In this document: piece by piece, positions 11,630-23,284 of the stretch
How positions within the stretch are numbered: the first letter of the stretch is position 1
How the letters are laid out: the number at the start of each line of letters is the position of its first letter
Origin: Pseudophaeomoniella oleicola
Lineage: Eukaryota > Ascomycota > Eurotiomycetes > Phaeomoniellales > Phaeomoniellaceae
Length of the DNA: 64,000 bases
Assembly: GCA_003868215.1 (NCBI GenBank)
Contig: QWDQ01000041.1
Location: 62,001-126,000 of the forward strand
Reading direction: 5' to 3'
Notes under the pieces: model-generated
What the model saw: only the letters and a program-made list of their open reading frames with translations
Database searches by the model: none
What the model was told of the DNA's origin: nothing
Translations under genes and position numbers: made by a program

Positions 11630-14600
11630 ATGCCCGGCCGACTGCGAAACGCTCCCGCCTCTAAGGGTGCCGATGACAGTGTCGCAAGCAACAGTGCCAT
11701 GAAAAGCTCAAGGCTCGAATTCAGGGACCCTTTATCCTGGCGTGCCGGCCGTGCGATTCCAGTTGCCGAACTCCTCAAGAGCTTGAAGAAGCTAGCCGAT
11801 GAGTTGAAAAAATATGAGCAGGATGAATTAGATGTCGCAGATGTTGCGCCTGTCGCACAAGAACTGGCAGGCGCTCATCTTCTGGCCCATAAAGACAGAG
11901 GGGTCCGAGCGAGGGCCGCAGTATGCATTGTTGACATCCTGATGCTAACTGCACCTAACGCACCTTTCAAAGTCAGCCAACTCAAGGTACGGACGGTTCC
12001 AATAGAACTGAAAAAGCTGTCGTAGCGCTGACATGTTCATTGGCAGGATATTTTTACGACTTTTGTTACGTCTATCATTCCTGCTCTCGCAGATCCCTCC
12101 AATGCTTACAATGCTGAGCACATCTACGTGTTACACTCCCTGGCCGAATACCAAAGCATTGTTCTTTTGACAGACCTCGACTCGGCCGATTCTCTTATAT
12201 TGGCTCTGTTTACCACATGCTTCGACATCATATCCAACTCGTCAAAGGCTTCGACCGGCGAGGAGATTGTCAAAAATGTGGAGTTCGACATGACAAGGCT
12301 GCTAGCTACTATAATTGATGAAGTTCCGACATTGCCAGAGGATGTTGTCGATATCATCATCGTTCAATTTCTCCGCATAGATCCAAAAACGGCATCTCAG
12401 ATCGACCGAAAGAGTAAAAGGAATGCGCTCATGGATGGCAAGCAGGATACCTTGGGATTGAAGGAATACCCTCCTGCATATAACATGGCAAAAGCTCTCT
12501 GTAGCAATTGCCCCGAGAAGATGACAAACCACATCAGTACTTATTTCAACAATATCATTGTAGATGCGTCTGATTCATTCAACACAGAAGGACTGTCGAG
12601 GCACAGCCACAAGAAAAATGCAAATTTGGAAGACTCGGGCGATGAGACAGAAGACCTTCAGCAGTTAAGGAAGGCACACAAGCTCATTCGTGAATTGTGG
12701 AGAGCTTGCCCTGAGGTTTTGTACAACGTAATACCCCAGCTAGAAGCAGAATTGCAAGCTGAATCCGTGCCTCTGCGAATACTCGCTACCGAAACGATTG
12801 GGGACCTTGCAGCGGGAATAGGTGTTGCCGGCCCACCAAGCCAGACGTCCGCGGATCCTGCAGCATGGCCCCCTATGCGCTTTGGCCAACGGGAGGCTCT
12901 TGCGACAAGCAACCCGTTGACTACTCCCCTTGCGCCGAAGCCATTCTCGCAAACGCATGCTGCCGCTTACGAGAGCTTCTTAAGCCGCCGACATGATCGT
13001 TCACCCTCAGTGAGGACAGTCTGGACTACTGCGGTTGGCCGTATACTACTGACCTCGGCCGGTGGTCTCGGCTTAGATAGTAGAGAGGAAGAGAATCTGT
13101 TAGGGGGCTTAGCCAGCATGCTGTCTGACATGGAGGAAAAGATCAGAATCGCCGCTGTGAAGGCAGTAGGCAGTTTTGGATTCACTGATACCGTCAACCG
13201 ACTCGCAACATATGGCAGTGTGTCGAAGGAAGGCTCAGTGCTATATAATCTAGCTGATAGGGTCAAAGACAAGAAGAACAGCGTTCGCGAAATGGCGTTT
13301 GAAGTCCTCGGTCGAATCTGGGGCGTCGCTGCGTTCGAAATCGAGAACGGGTCAGAGCGGGTAGTTGCAGCACTGTCTGAGATACCACAGCACATACTGA
13401 ACGCCTACTTTACAAACGACCTCGAGATTCAATTATCTATCGACAACACGATATTTGAATGTCTAGTTCCATTCAGTTTTCCCCCATTCAAAGCAGACAC
13501 ATCAAAGACTCCGAGCCAGAGATCAAAAGCGAGCCAGAGCGAGCAGCAGCCGTCAGAAGCCAAGAGCAATGATCCAGATGAAATACGACTTCGCAGGATC
13601 CTAACTCTGTATCGTGATCTGGATGAGAAAGGTAGGAAAGTGTTTTTCCACCTGATGCAGAGACAGGTGAAAATGTCCCAAATCATGACTGCTTACCTCA
13701 AGGCATGTGAGGACTACAATGGTGGCATTATTGAAACCGATGAAACGGAGGTCAAGTCACGTCTGACAAAGATCGTTGATATTGCCTCAAGGACCCTCCC
13801 GGACTCTAGTCGAACATCCGCAGACCTGTGGAAGTTTGCCAGACTCCATGATCGAAGAAACTATCAGCTCATACGGTATGCGATGCTTCCAGAAAGCGAC
13901 TATCGTACGGTTGTAAGAGCAATAAAAGAGCTCTCCAAGCGAATCCAGAATGGACCACCTGGGACTAGTTCTCTTCTTGAAACATTGACACCTCTGTTAT
14001 ATCGCTCGGCATTGCTCATATTGAATCGAAGTCATATCCCTGCCGTCATTAAGGTCTCAAGAACGAATGAGAATGGGTTAGGCGCAGCAGCAAATGAGGT
14101 TATGAAGATGATATCAAATCTTTGTCCGGCTGTCCTCAAGACCCATATTTCAGAGATGTGTAGAGATCTCGAAGCAAATACTCCTTCTCCTAGCAGATCT
14201 GAGGACGCAGGCTCCGCGGACACACTGAAGGCCTGTGCAGGATTTGCCCGCAAATTCCCTCAGGAGATACCGAAAGATCGCAAGTTGCAAATCGCTCTAA
14301 CGGACTATGCTCTGTATAGTGTGTCACCACGAGCAGCTAAACATGCAGTGACCATCTTATTACACACAGCCGAGAAGAGAGAAATGTATGCAAAAGACCT
14401 TGTGTCAAGGGCAGTGAAGGGATTCTCGCTCACTTCATCTCATGCTCTTGCGCGCCTCGCAACCATTGCACAACTCAGTCTTTTAGCCCCAGCTGCAGTA
14501 GAGACCGAAAATGACGCAATCGCCGACATTGCTCTTAATAAGGTACTTCTTTTTGAGCCTCATTCGACAGGTGCTTCCTCCACAGACTACGTGTGGGCCG

Positions 14601-16651
14601 AGGACTATTCGCCCGAGCTGGCCGCAAAAGAATGGGCTCTGAGGATTCTAGTGAACCGGCTCCGTTCGTTTCTAGAAGACAAAGTGGACCAAGACCTGCC
14701 AAAATCTTCAATCAAGGACTACGCTGGACCCATTTACCGGATCTTGAATCTTTTGATAACGAACGAGGGCGAGCTCCATAAGTCAGAATCCACGCCAGGA
14801 TCGGAACGCCCTCATCTTCGGCTCAGCGCTGCCAAATTTATGCTCAAACTTTGTGCTCATCGACGAGCTTGTGAAGAACTTGTGACCCCGCAAATGTTCA
14901 ATGCTGTGGCATTGGTTGTTCAGGACCGTCTGCTCATTGTGCGGAAAGGATTCGTTGATCAATTAAAGAAGTATTTGTCTGCAAGCCGTCTCTCTGCACG
15001 ATGGTATACAGTTCTGTTACTGCTCGCATTCGAACCTGACAACACATTGCGTTCGAGTACTAATCTTTGGCTGAAGAGTCAATCGCAGAACATCATTCGC
15101 TCTGCAAGAAGCGTCCCTAGCGCTTCGATCAAGCCACAGAGCCAGAACGTCATCGAGCTGCTCTTTGCCCGCCTTCTCTCTCTTCTTGCGCATCACCCGG
15201 ACTATCCCACAGAGAAGGAATCAGATACCTACTCAGCTGATCTTCTCGACTTCGCTCGCTACATTCTTTTCTACCTCTCCTCGGTCTCCAATGAAGATAA
15301 TCTGTCTCTCATCTTCTATATTGCGCAACGTGTAAAGCAGACGCGAGACGGCACATCTGAATCGTCTGAGCAAGAAGATATCTTCAGCGAGCGTTTGTAC
15401 ACGTTGTCTGATCTTTCACAGGCAGTAATCCGACTCTATGCGGACATGCTGAGTACCCTCAGACATCATGATAAAGGTGTCAATCTTCTTCAAACTTGGC
15501 CCGGAAAGCTAAGACTGCCTGCAAACATTTTCAAAGCTTTTGACACGCATAAGCGAGAGCTAGCTGTTGCAATTGCCGAGAAGGATTTTCTTGGTGGCAC
15601 TCCCAAAATTCGAGATGAGCTTGAATCAGTTGTGAAATCTTACATCAAGCCTTCTACAAGCGGGAAGCTCCCTAAGAAAAGGAAGACCCAAGAGGTCGTC
15701 ACGGACGGTGAGCACGATTCAGACATCGGAGTAAACAAAAAGCAGAAGAAAGCGTCCGCAGCTCTCCCGATCAGAAAGGCGAGCAAGACATCATTCACTT
15801 CCATGTCCAAGAAGCGAAAGAGTGACGAGAGCCGTATAAAACCTGAACAACCTTCACGAAAGAGTTCAAGGAGATCCGGCGCAGGCGTTACATATGCCGA
15901 CAGGGACAGCTCAGAAGATGACCGGGAGATGGACCGATGGGATACCATACCCAATAAGAACAAGGAGAAAAGAGCATCTTCTAGAGCTGCCGGGAGAAGC
16001 TCAACCTTGGCTATTGATGATGACTCTAACGCCGATGAAATGGAATTGGATTCTCCCGAGAATGATAATATCAATGGCCATGGACCGCGATCCGGAACTG
16101 AGGAAGATGACGTTGAAGGCGCGGAAATAGCAGATGTTGCCGTTGGTGCAGAATCAGACAGTGAGCTTTCAGACGTGGGAGATGAAGAGGGCACGCCTAC
16201 CCCCACCACGTCAAGAATCAAGTCCAAATCCCAAGCTGAGACTCTGTCATCTACGCGACGACCATTCCGGCTCTCTAAATCTCATAGTACAGCCTCGCCA
16301 TCAATAAACTCATCCCCAATTCAGACTTCCGGTTCGAAATCCAAAGCAAGGTCCCAAAAATCTAAAGCCAACGCGGAAGCATTCGGACCACCCATCCACG
16401 AAAGAGAACCAGATGAACGGAATGAGCGTTCTCCGGATGTTAATGCTCCAGCAAAGACCGGTGTCACCAAGAAGAAATCCGCACCCTTGAGAGGGCGAAC
16501 AAAGGATACGTCAAAGCCGTCGAAGGGAAAGGCCAGAGAGGAAGCCGAATCCACAGAACCTGAAATGGACGACTCAGCTACTCAGGCAGCCGAGACTGAA
16601 CCACGAGAGGGACCAAAGGAGGGAAGGAGATCGCTACGACGGAGACACTGA
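11630..16651 (+). CDS. PDS5: Sister chromatid cohesion protein Pds5 (Spo76/BimD)
   Basis: HEAT-repeat regulator of cohesin that binds the Scc1/Rad21 region and works with Wapl in ring release and with Eco1 in cohesion maintenance. Exon 1 (11630-11986) and exon 2 (12047-16651) are joined in phase 0 across a 60-nt intron, giving 1,653 residues, close to Sordaria Spo76 and Aspergillus BimD. The family signature is clear in the first 250 residues: LEFRDPLSWRAGRAIPVAEL, then ELAGAHLLAHKDRGVRARAA, then DLDSADSLILALFTTCFD, typical of the Pds5 N-terminal HEAT array. Helical repeats continue to about residue 1330. The last 320 residues are disordered and alternately basic and acidic, with KKRK-type clusters that fit nuclear import and DNA binding, as in other fungal Pds5 proteins. 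It faces the RING-PHD gene tail to tail; WAPL lies 6.6 kb further on. Confidence 0.96.
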
Positions 16652-17526
16652 GTCCGAGGAGTCCAGAGAACACCTGGTCTAATATTTTTAGACATCTTCA
16701 TGTAGGAAGGAAGGATGAAGGAAACGAGAGTAACGAAAAAAACACGCCCTCTGCATCATCTGCCGATGTGCACTGAAGAGCCCTTCCGGAGGGATAGAGA
16801 GATGACGAGAGCCACGTCTAGGATGCATGCAACGATAGGATACAAATCAAACCACCACCGCTCCAAAATTAATAGCTCAAACCCAGCTCAGCCCAGACCT
16901 GCATATTGAAAAATGAACTAAAACGCGATAACCACAGAGAAAAAAACCGTCTATTCATCTCTGCGATATATCTGAGATGCCTCTTCCTTTCTTTATGTCG
17001 TGAATCTAAGAGATAAAGTGATCCGTTTCGTGAATCCGCTTCATGATACATGGGCGCGTATAATTGAGCGCAAGTTATTCACGTTATCAACACTGGCCGA
17101 TATTTTTCAGAAGATAAATGTAGGAATCTAGGATAGAGCAGCTTCTTATATGTTACATGTATGCCTTGAAGGATACACACCAGTCTCGTCTAGGGTAGAA
17201 GGGTGAGCACGGAGAGCGGGAGGAAGGTCTTGTTCTACAACTACCTAGACTGCTCTAAAGAAGAAGCCGGCTTTGACTAAGATAACATGCGTTCTCCTCA
17301 TACGAAAGGGGAGGAAAACCACAAGAGGACTTCGTAAATACTTGAGCCTCGTTCAATTATTCATACATTCGTGCCACGCAGGGCACCGGAGCAACCATAC
17401 AACATGACGATCAGATATGGACCCGCAGTCATGGTCTGCATCGCCAGACGAAAACACATACGCCATCGCTAAACAGCACGATCCTTCATGAACCAAATCC
17501 AAAATCCAAACTCCGCGTCTGATAAC
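16652..17526. other. Convergent gap of 0.9 kb
   Basis: PDS5 and the RING-PHD gene both end here, so this should be 3' leader sequence and terminators from both strands. No gene or repeat stands out. Confidence 0.5.
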
Positions 17527-19508
17527 CTATGCTGAACTTGCGATAGGAACACCGACTGGATCGACTGATTTGATGACAGAGGCCACAGCTTTCTGAACAG
17601 CTTCTCTCACATCAGTTTCCAGCTTCTCTCTACTTTCGGGACTGAGAGATCTGAGGCCATCAGTTCCAACTCGTTCATACATCATCCTACTGACGTCTCT
17701 ATTGATAGCCGTGTAATCATCTTTGTGCACTTTGCCTTCGTTGTAGAACGGTTTCAGAGCCATGGAAACCATTTTCTGAACATCTTGCTTGGCTTCCAGA
17801 GAAAGCTGTTGACGCGAGGGAGATGTATCCAGGGACCGGGGTCGCGATGGAGAGGAGCCTTGCTGGAGAGAGCGAGGTAGGCGACGGATGCCAAGAGGAC
17901 GTTCCTGTTCAGAGTCCGAATTGTGAGGGCTGCCGTTGGCGACGCTGGGAGAGGACATTGCTGGTGCAACCGGCCCCTCCGACTCGGAAGGTGGAGGCCG
18001 GGTATGGCCGTTCTCCAGTGGCGGGTAAATTGGCTGAATGGTCGACGACAAGCCTGCTGATGGCGAACTAGGTCTCATGAATGCAGGGAGCGGGGGTGGA
18101 GTGGCTAAACCAGGACGAGGTGAGGACGGGTTCGATGGCACAGGAGATAACAGAGGCGACGATGGAGAAGGTGAGTCTTGCTCATTAGGTGGGGTGTGTG
18201 AGGACGGCATAGGGAAGTATGTTCCATCAGGTTGATCGGGAGTTGAAGATCCTTGGACTTCCTTAAGAAGACATTGGAGGAAGGAAGGTCCTGATGGATC
18301 AGTTCCTGTCCGCCTTGAAGGTGAGACTTGCCTACGACTCGAAGATTCAGCAGAATCCGAAGCATCAGCTGCATCGAATCGTCGCATAACTCTGGGTCGC
18401 TTGATTCTCCTCTGCGCTGGCTCATTTTGTGGCTCAACAGGAGAAGCAGTCGCCGACTTTCGTTTCCTCGATCGAGTAGCAACTGGATCGGCTTCAATTT
18501 CTCTAGCTCGATCAAATGCAGCCCATGCACGCATCTCGTCCAAACTCTCACGGGGAGGGGTAGCAGACCTTGGTCGTGCTTCCTCAAGCAAGGGTTGTGC
18601 GGCGTCACGGAACCTGTTCGCACCACCCTGGATCTCGGCAATCTGCGCTCGACGCTGCCAGGCCTGATATTGCCTACGGTCATAGTCATTTCTCTGGCGT
18701 TGGCGCCGAATGTGAACTGCCGTGGCTTCCTCGTCATCAAAAGGAAAGTCGAGGTCCAAATTGATTCTGTCCCAGACAGACTGCCACACTCGATTCCAAC
18801 TTTGTTCGTGGACTCGATCCTGATGTCGGTGTCTACGTCGCTGACCTCTTGTACGACGGTTGTAGCCCCTCGATGGTCTATTGCGGAGAGGTGGGCGAGT
18901 TGGATCATCTCTTTGACCTCTACAGTGATCGCAAAACCAGTGTCCAACAGGGACTTCTTGCAGACCGACACAGTAGGTATGATAAAGTTTGTCGCAGATG
19001 TCACAGTACATCAGGACATCTTCGTTGTCGTCTTCTTCACACACTTGACACACCTGGGTCTCATCGTCATCGTCGTACTCGTCGACGTCGACCAGGATGT
19101 CAGGATCGATGACAGCTTCTTGGACTTTATCTTGGACAGGATATGAGGATACAATGGGGCCTAACCGCTCACGTTAGTTTCTGGTGATCTGATGGCGAAG
19201 AGTCACCGAGTATGATGCTTACCACCGAGTTTTGCCCATAGCTCCACGCTGTTGAATGTCTTGCGACAGATGGGACAACTGTTCGCTCTTTCGATCCAAG
19301 ACTTTAGACACTCATTATGAAGGTAATGACCGCAGGAAGGGAGATGCGCTATTAAACATTCGCCAGACACGCTTTCCGCATCAGAATCTTGATTCTTCGA
19401 ATCCGTGCCATCGCCATCCAGATGTGGAGATGATACCACTGCAGAGGGCGATAAGCTTGGACGATTTTCGGTCAAACTTCCAAGACAGACAATGCACTCG
19501 TCTGCCAT
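17527..19508 (-). CDS. RING-PHD protein resembling PHRF1
   Basis: Exon 1 (19508-19223) and exon 2 (19160-17527) join across a 62-nt intron with GTAAGC, ACTAAC and TTAG signals, giving 639 residues. Residues 5-87 hold a C3H2C3 RING finger (CIVC, CGHYLHNEC, CPIC) with an acidic insertion, so an E3 ubiquitin ligase role is likely. Residues 133-175 hold a PHD finger (CQVC, CDICDKLYHTYC, WFCDHC), a histone-tail reader. A long arginine-, serine- and proline-rich region follows. Near the C-terminus (about 550-630) VSMALKPFYNEGKV begins a helical segment resembling the SRI-like C-terminal segment of animal PHRF1 and SCAF proteins, which bind the RNA polymerase II CTD. The order RING, PHD, low-complexity, CTD-binding-like end is the PHRF1 layout. 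Orthology and CTD binding are inferred, not shown. Confidence 0.85.
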
Positions 19509-20518
19509 GGGGACAAATGGAAGATTGGAAGAAGAATGTTCACGTTCAGGAGTTGCGGCATGAAGTTCATGAGTTGAGTACCTTGGGCAGGGTGTCTGCT
19601 GTGAATGAAATCAGAGGAAGATCGACTTGGTTGTGGAGAAAGGAAGAAAGCAGTCAAGTCGGGGAGAGCCTTCAAATGCAAGAGGCGTACTTTACCTAAA
19701 CGTAGGGGCAGGGAAGGTTAAGCGCATCCACTAAAAGGCGGCGTCCACTATGAACCCCGAAAAGGTAGAGGCGGTAAGAGAAAGGTGCAACGCAAACGCA
19801 TCAACAGGAATTTAGGGTGTAATGAAAATCACTCTTCAAGCGAATCAAGACGAGACAAAAAGCAATATGATAGAAATGAAGTGGGGATCAACAACAGGCA
19901 TCTGGATTGAATTGAAATGCAACCCTCAATCCTTTCATACGTGTGTAATGAAGCCTTCGAGAAATACACTGCACTTTCGATTGCCTGTGGCCATGTCATC
20001 CGCTGTTTCCTGATCCGCAAAAGGAGGAGCCAAGGTCCTTGTGACATGAATACTACTCGGACGGAAATGCATGTATGTAGCCGGTAGCTGAGGCATATGA
20101 AAGTAATTGTTCGAATGCCAACTCGCTTTGGGGCCTGATGGAAGTCTGCAGCCTACTGCGTTGATCGCTGCAACATACGATAGCCTAGGCTGCAGTGAAC
20201 TCCCTCTAACATAATGGATCAAGTATGGCCGTGAACAGCATAACAAATAGACATTTCTCGATTTCTTTATTGATTTAATTCTGACGATCGTTATGTGAGA
20301 GTTGATAAGGAGACGAGGCTCACGGCAAAGAGTTTCGATATCTCCTCTGAAGTGTCAGAGCAATCGGCATTGGTATGTCTAAAAGAGCTTCGATCGCTTG
20401 GGTGCAGCGGTTGCTGTCGACCTTTTCGTAAGCGTCATCCGTATCTAGAACACGTTCCCATGATGCTCGGAGTCATGAAATTTTGTAACGCCAGAAAACC
20501 CATCGTCACCACCACCAT
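19509..20518. other. Gap of 1.0 kb: RING-PHD promoter and eL43 3' leader
   Basis: The left part should hold the promoter of the minus-strand RING-PHD gene, the right part the 3' leader of eL43. Short open frames on both strands resemble nothing known. Confidence 0.5.
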
Positions 20519-21036
20519 TTAAACCTCAACCATTTCTCTCAGACGTCGGATGGTCGATCGTGCAGCAGCTGCAGCAGGGGTTCTGGGTCCGGTCAGTCGA
20601 TTTGATCACCAAATGTCTGGATGTTAACAGGTTGTCTTACGAAACGGTGTAAGCACCACCAGCAACGGTCTTCTTGCATGCCTTGCAGTCCCAGATGCCG
20701 GTCGAGTGTCTCTTAACGGTGTGTTTGCCGCAGAATGAGCAGGTGTATCGGGCTTTGCGACGGGTCAGCCTTTGCGCTCCTCCACATTACCAGGGTACCA
20801 ACCGTGTTGTGAGATTTCAATCTTCTTGACCTGCTTTCTCAAGGAGGCACCATAACGGGTACCGTATTTACCGGTGATACCGACCTCTATATACCAGATG
20901 TTAGCAATCGCACGGTTGTGTGAGCTTGTGGATAGGCGACTCGATGAGCTGCGCTACAAAGTAGACAGCGCCTGACGCCTAAATCGTAGGCGCTGGAAAA
21001 GGGTATCTCTAACGTACTCTTGGTTCTCTTGGTCAT
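20519..21036 (-). CDS. RPL43: 60S ribosomal protein eL43 (L37Ae/L43)
   Basis: Small zinc-binding protein of the large cytosolic ribosomal subunit. Four exons fit exactly: 21036-21018, 20886-20803, 20752-20641 and 20582-20519, for 92 residues, the usual family length. The protein begins [19 protein letters not shown] and carries the CX2C...CX2C zinc ribbon in RYTCSFCGK and IWDCKACKK, then [13 protein letters not shown] and the final helix with IRRLREM. Exon 1 is only 19 nt. Introns are 131, 50 and 58 nt; the second has a weak donor (GTTGGT), chosen because it restores the conserved SQHARYTC junction. It is divergent from the SCCPDH-like gene across 435 bp. Multiple small introns are usual in fungal ribosomal protein genes. 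Confidence 0.96.
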
Positions 21037-21471
21037 CTTGAATAATTTGTGTTTGACGACAGATGACTGTGATGACGGGTGAGGCGGTTGTCGTTGTCAA
21101 TTCTCGATCTTGACTTTCGTTTCCGCAAAAAACTGAATGTGGGATTGTTCAGTCTTGGCACTTAGCGTATCACGTGACTAAAGTTGTGACCCCAATTTGA
21201 TTCGTTTGGTCAGTACAGGCGGCCGCAGCGGACGTCACAACCCTAAGGGGCTGGATACCTTGAAATCGGGACAACGTCTAACCGAATCAACCTGGTACAT
21301 ATTGAAACAAATAACCTACCTATATCCAGTGCTATGAAGGGTGCAATGAATGTGACTTGATTCTCATTTCACCACAGTCTGCTGTGTCGTTCTCTGTCAA
21401 CTTCTTCTGATTGTAGAGACTCCCAGCTTCACAAATCCGACCAACCGGATACCAGAGACGTATACGTCAAA
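21037..21471. promoter_or_regulatory. Bidirectional promoter between eL43 and the SCCPDH-like gene
   Basis: A 435-bp divergent spacer that must serve both genes. It includes a TCACGTGA E-box-like palindrome near 21171. No TATA box is obvious. Confidence 0.45.
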
Positions 21472-23015
21472 ATGGCGGCTACGAGAACTTACGATCTAGT
21501 AATATTGGGTGCAACTGGCTATACGGGAAGATGTGCAGTCCAACACATCTACACCACACTTCCTACGAACATTAGGTGGGCGGTAGCTGGTCGATCATCC
21601 AACAAATTAGTGAAACTCGTAGAGCAAATGGAAAAGGCTCACCCGGGTCGCCAGCATCCAGGTTCGCTTCCTGTTAATTTCTGATCCATGACAATGTCTC
21701 ATGAGGAACAGGTATCGAAATAGTTGAGTTAAATGTACAGGACCTTGCTGCGTTGGCCCAGAAAACGCGCGCTATTATCAATGGGTAAGTGGAATGCAGG
21801 AAGATCTATCATCGGTGGAAGACGGCTTATAGAGACCGATCTTCTACTCAAAAAAATCAAAGCGCTATATTGACTGGAAGTACCGACATAGTGTTGGTCC
21901 GTACCATATATACTCAACTCCTGTCGTTGAAGCCTGTGCGACTAATGGGACACACTACTTCGATGTAACTGGAGAAACACCTTGGTACTTCGACCTTTTG
22001 TCTAGCTACAATGCAGTAGCGAAAGAGACTGGCGCAATTGTCAGTGAGCCAACCTCATGAGATGACTCTCGTGTACTGACAAACTTAAGCTCGTGCCCGA
22101 AGTTGGCCTTGAGAGTCTGCCAACAGACGTCGTTGCGTATATGGTAGCATCCCATTTACGCAGAACGTACAATGCCGATACAGCTCATGTAACAAGCTGT
22201 GTCTACCGTCTCAAGTATGCCTCGCAAATTAGTGCTCGTCTCATCCAAAGAAGAGAATTCATTATTAATCTTGCTCACCCTTTAGGTCCGGCGGTCTTTC
22301 AGGCGGCACACTCTATACGACTCTGTCCGTCACTGAGGACTACCCCATCTCACAACTCCGCAAAACCATGATGCCATATTCCCTAGCCACCACCACACCT
22401 TCCCCGTTGCCACCGACCAAGCAGCCTCTTTCCTCCCGCCTTCTTGGTCCCTTCAACCTACCTCCTCTGGGCATCCTAACCTCGTCCCCTACATCCATCC
22501 CCAACGTCTGCATCTCACACCGCAGTGCCTCCCTTCTTCCTAAAATATACGGTAATAGCTTCCGGCACGAAGAATACTTTCACGTACCCTCCTACCTTCT
22601 TGGTATAGCCATGCACCTCGTGCTTTCGACGCTACCACTCATACTTCTGATTCCACCTGTTCGCTGGATCATGAAGAGATGGCTCACGCAACCGGGATTC
22701 GGACCCTCGGAAGAGTCTAATAAGGATTCCATCCTAGATATGCGTGCCCTGGGAACCGCTGTCATGGCTTCTCCAGATCAAGGAAAACCAAGGAAGGCGG
22801 TCTCTAGGCTGACTTACAAGCGAGATATGTACTACATGTCCGGAGTATTGATGGTGGAATGCGCAATGGCCGCGTTATTGAACGAAGGGAAAGTGAAGGA
22901 GCAGTTCGGCGGTGGAGGGATTTTGACAGGCGCCTGTTTAGCAGAGACCGCGGGTTTGGTCGAGAGAATGAGGGCAGCTGGTTTTGAGATTGAAGTAGAC
23001 GACTACGAAGGTTAA
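21472..23015 (+). CDS. Saccharopine dehydrogenase-like oxidoreductase (SCCPDH type)
   Basis: Five exons (21472-21661, 21712-21784, 21892-22039, 22090-22214, 22286-23015) give 421 residues in one frame. The N-terminus is a Rossmann nucleotide-binding fold: YDLVILGATGYTGR holds the GxxGxxG loop (residues 12-20), followed by the conserved AVAGRSSNKL. GVGPYHIYSTPVVEACATNG and HYFDVTGE are hallmarks of this family rather than of lysine-pathway saccharopine reductases. A hydrophobic stretch (near 294-312, LVLSTLPLILLIPP) suggests membrane or lipid-droplet association, as known for SCCPDH proteins. The substrate is unknown. The first donor (GTTCGC) is not consensus but preserves the frame; the others have normal signals and CTGAC-type branch sites. 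Confidence 0.9.
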
Positions 23016-23284
23016 GGTTCCACGGGTTATATCAAATTTTGTAAATCATGGCGGGAAAAACCCGTGATATTGAAAGGAGGCTGAATCTTCCTATGATCTC
23101 AAAAGAATACAACAATTTGGGGGTATCTTATTTCTTGCAGAACTGTTCATGACTAAGGTAACATCGTAAAGAAACGTTCCAATATCCTGCGTCTTGTGTG
23201 ACACGTTCCTAGAAGATCGAATATGAGCCGTAAAGCAACAAATTTCAGCACGAAACGTAAAACGTGGTGTCATGCTGCGCCGAA

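Noticed and set aside
15640-16227. A 195-codon minus-strand serine-rich frame antisense to the PDS5 tail
   Set aside because: It mirrors the lysine-, serine- and acidic-rich C-terminus of Pds5; composition alone explains it.
18105-19004. A 299-codon minus-strand frame overlapping the RING-PHD gene
   Set aside because: It overlaps the well-supported RING-PHD coding sequence in another frame, has no domain, and is explained by the biased arginine- and serine-rich composition there.
18328-19146. A 272-codon plus-strand frame antisense to the RING-PHD gene
   Set aside because: Antisense shadow of the same biased sequence; no domain and no splice or start context.
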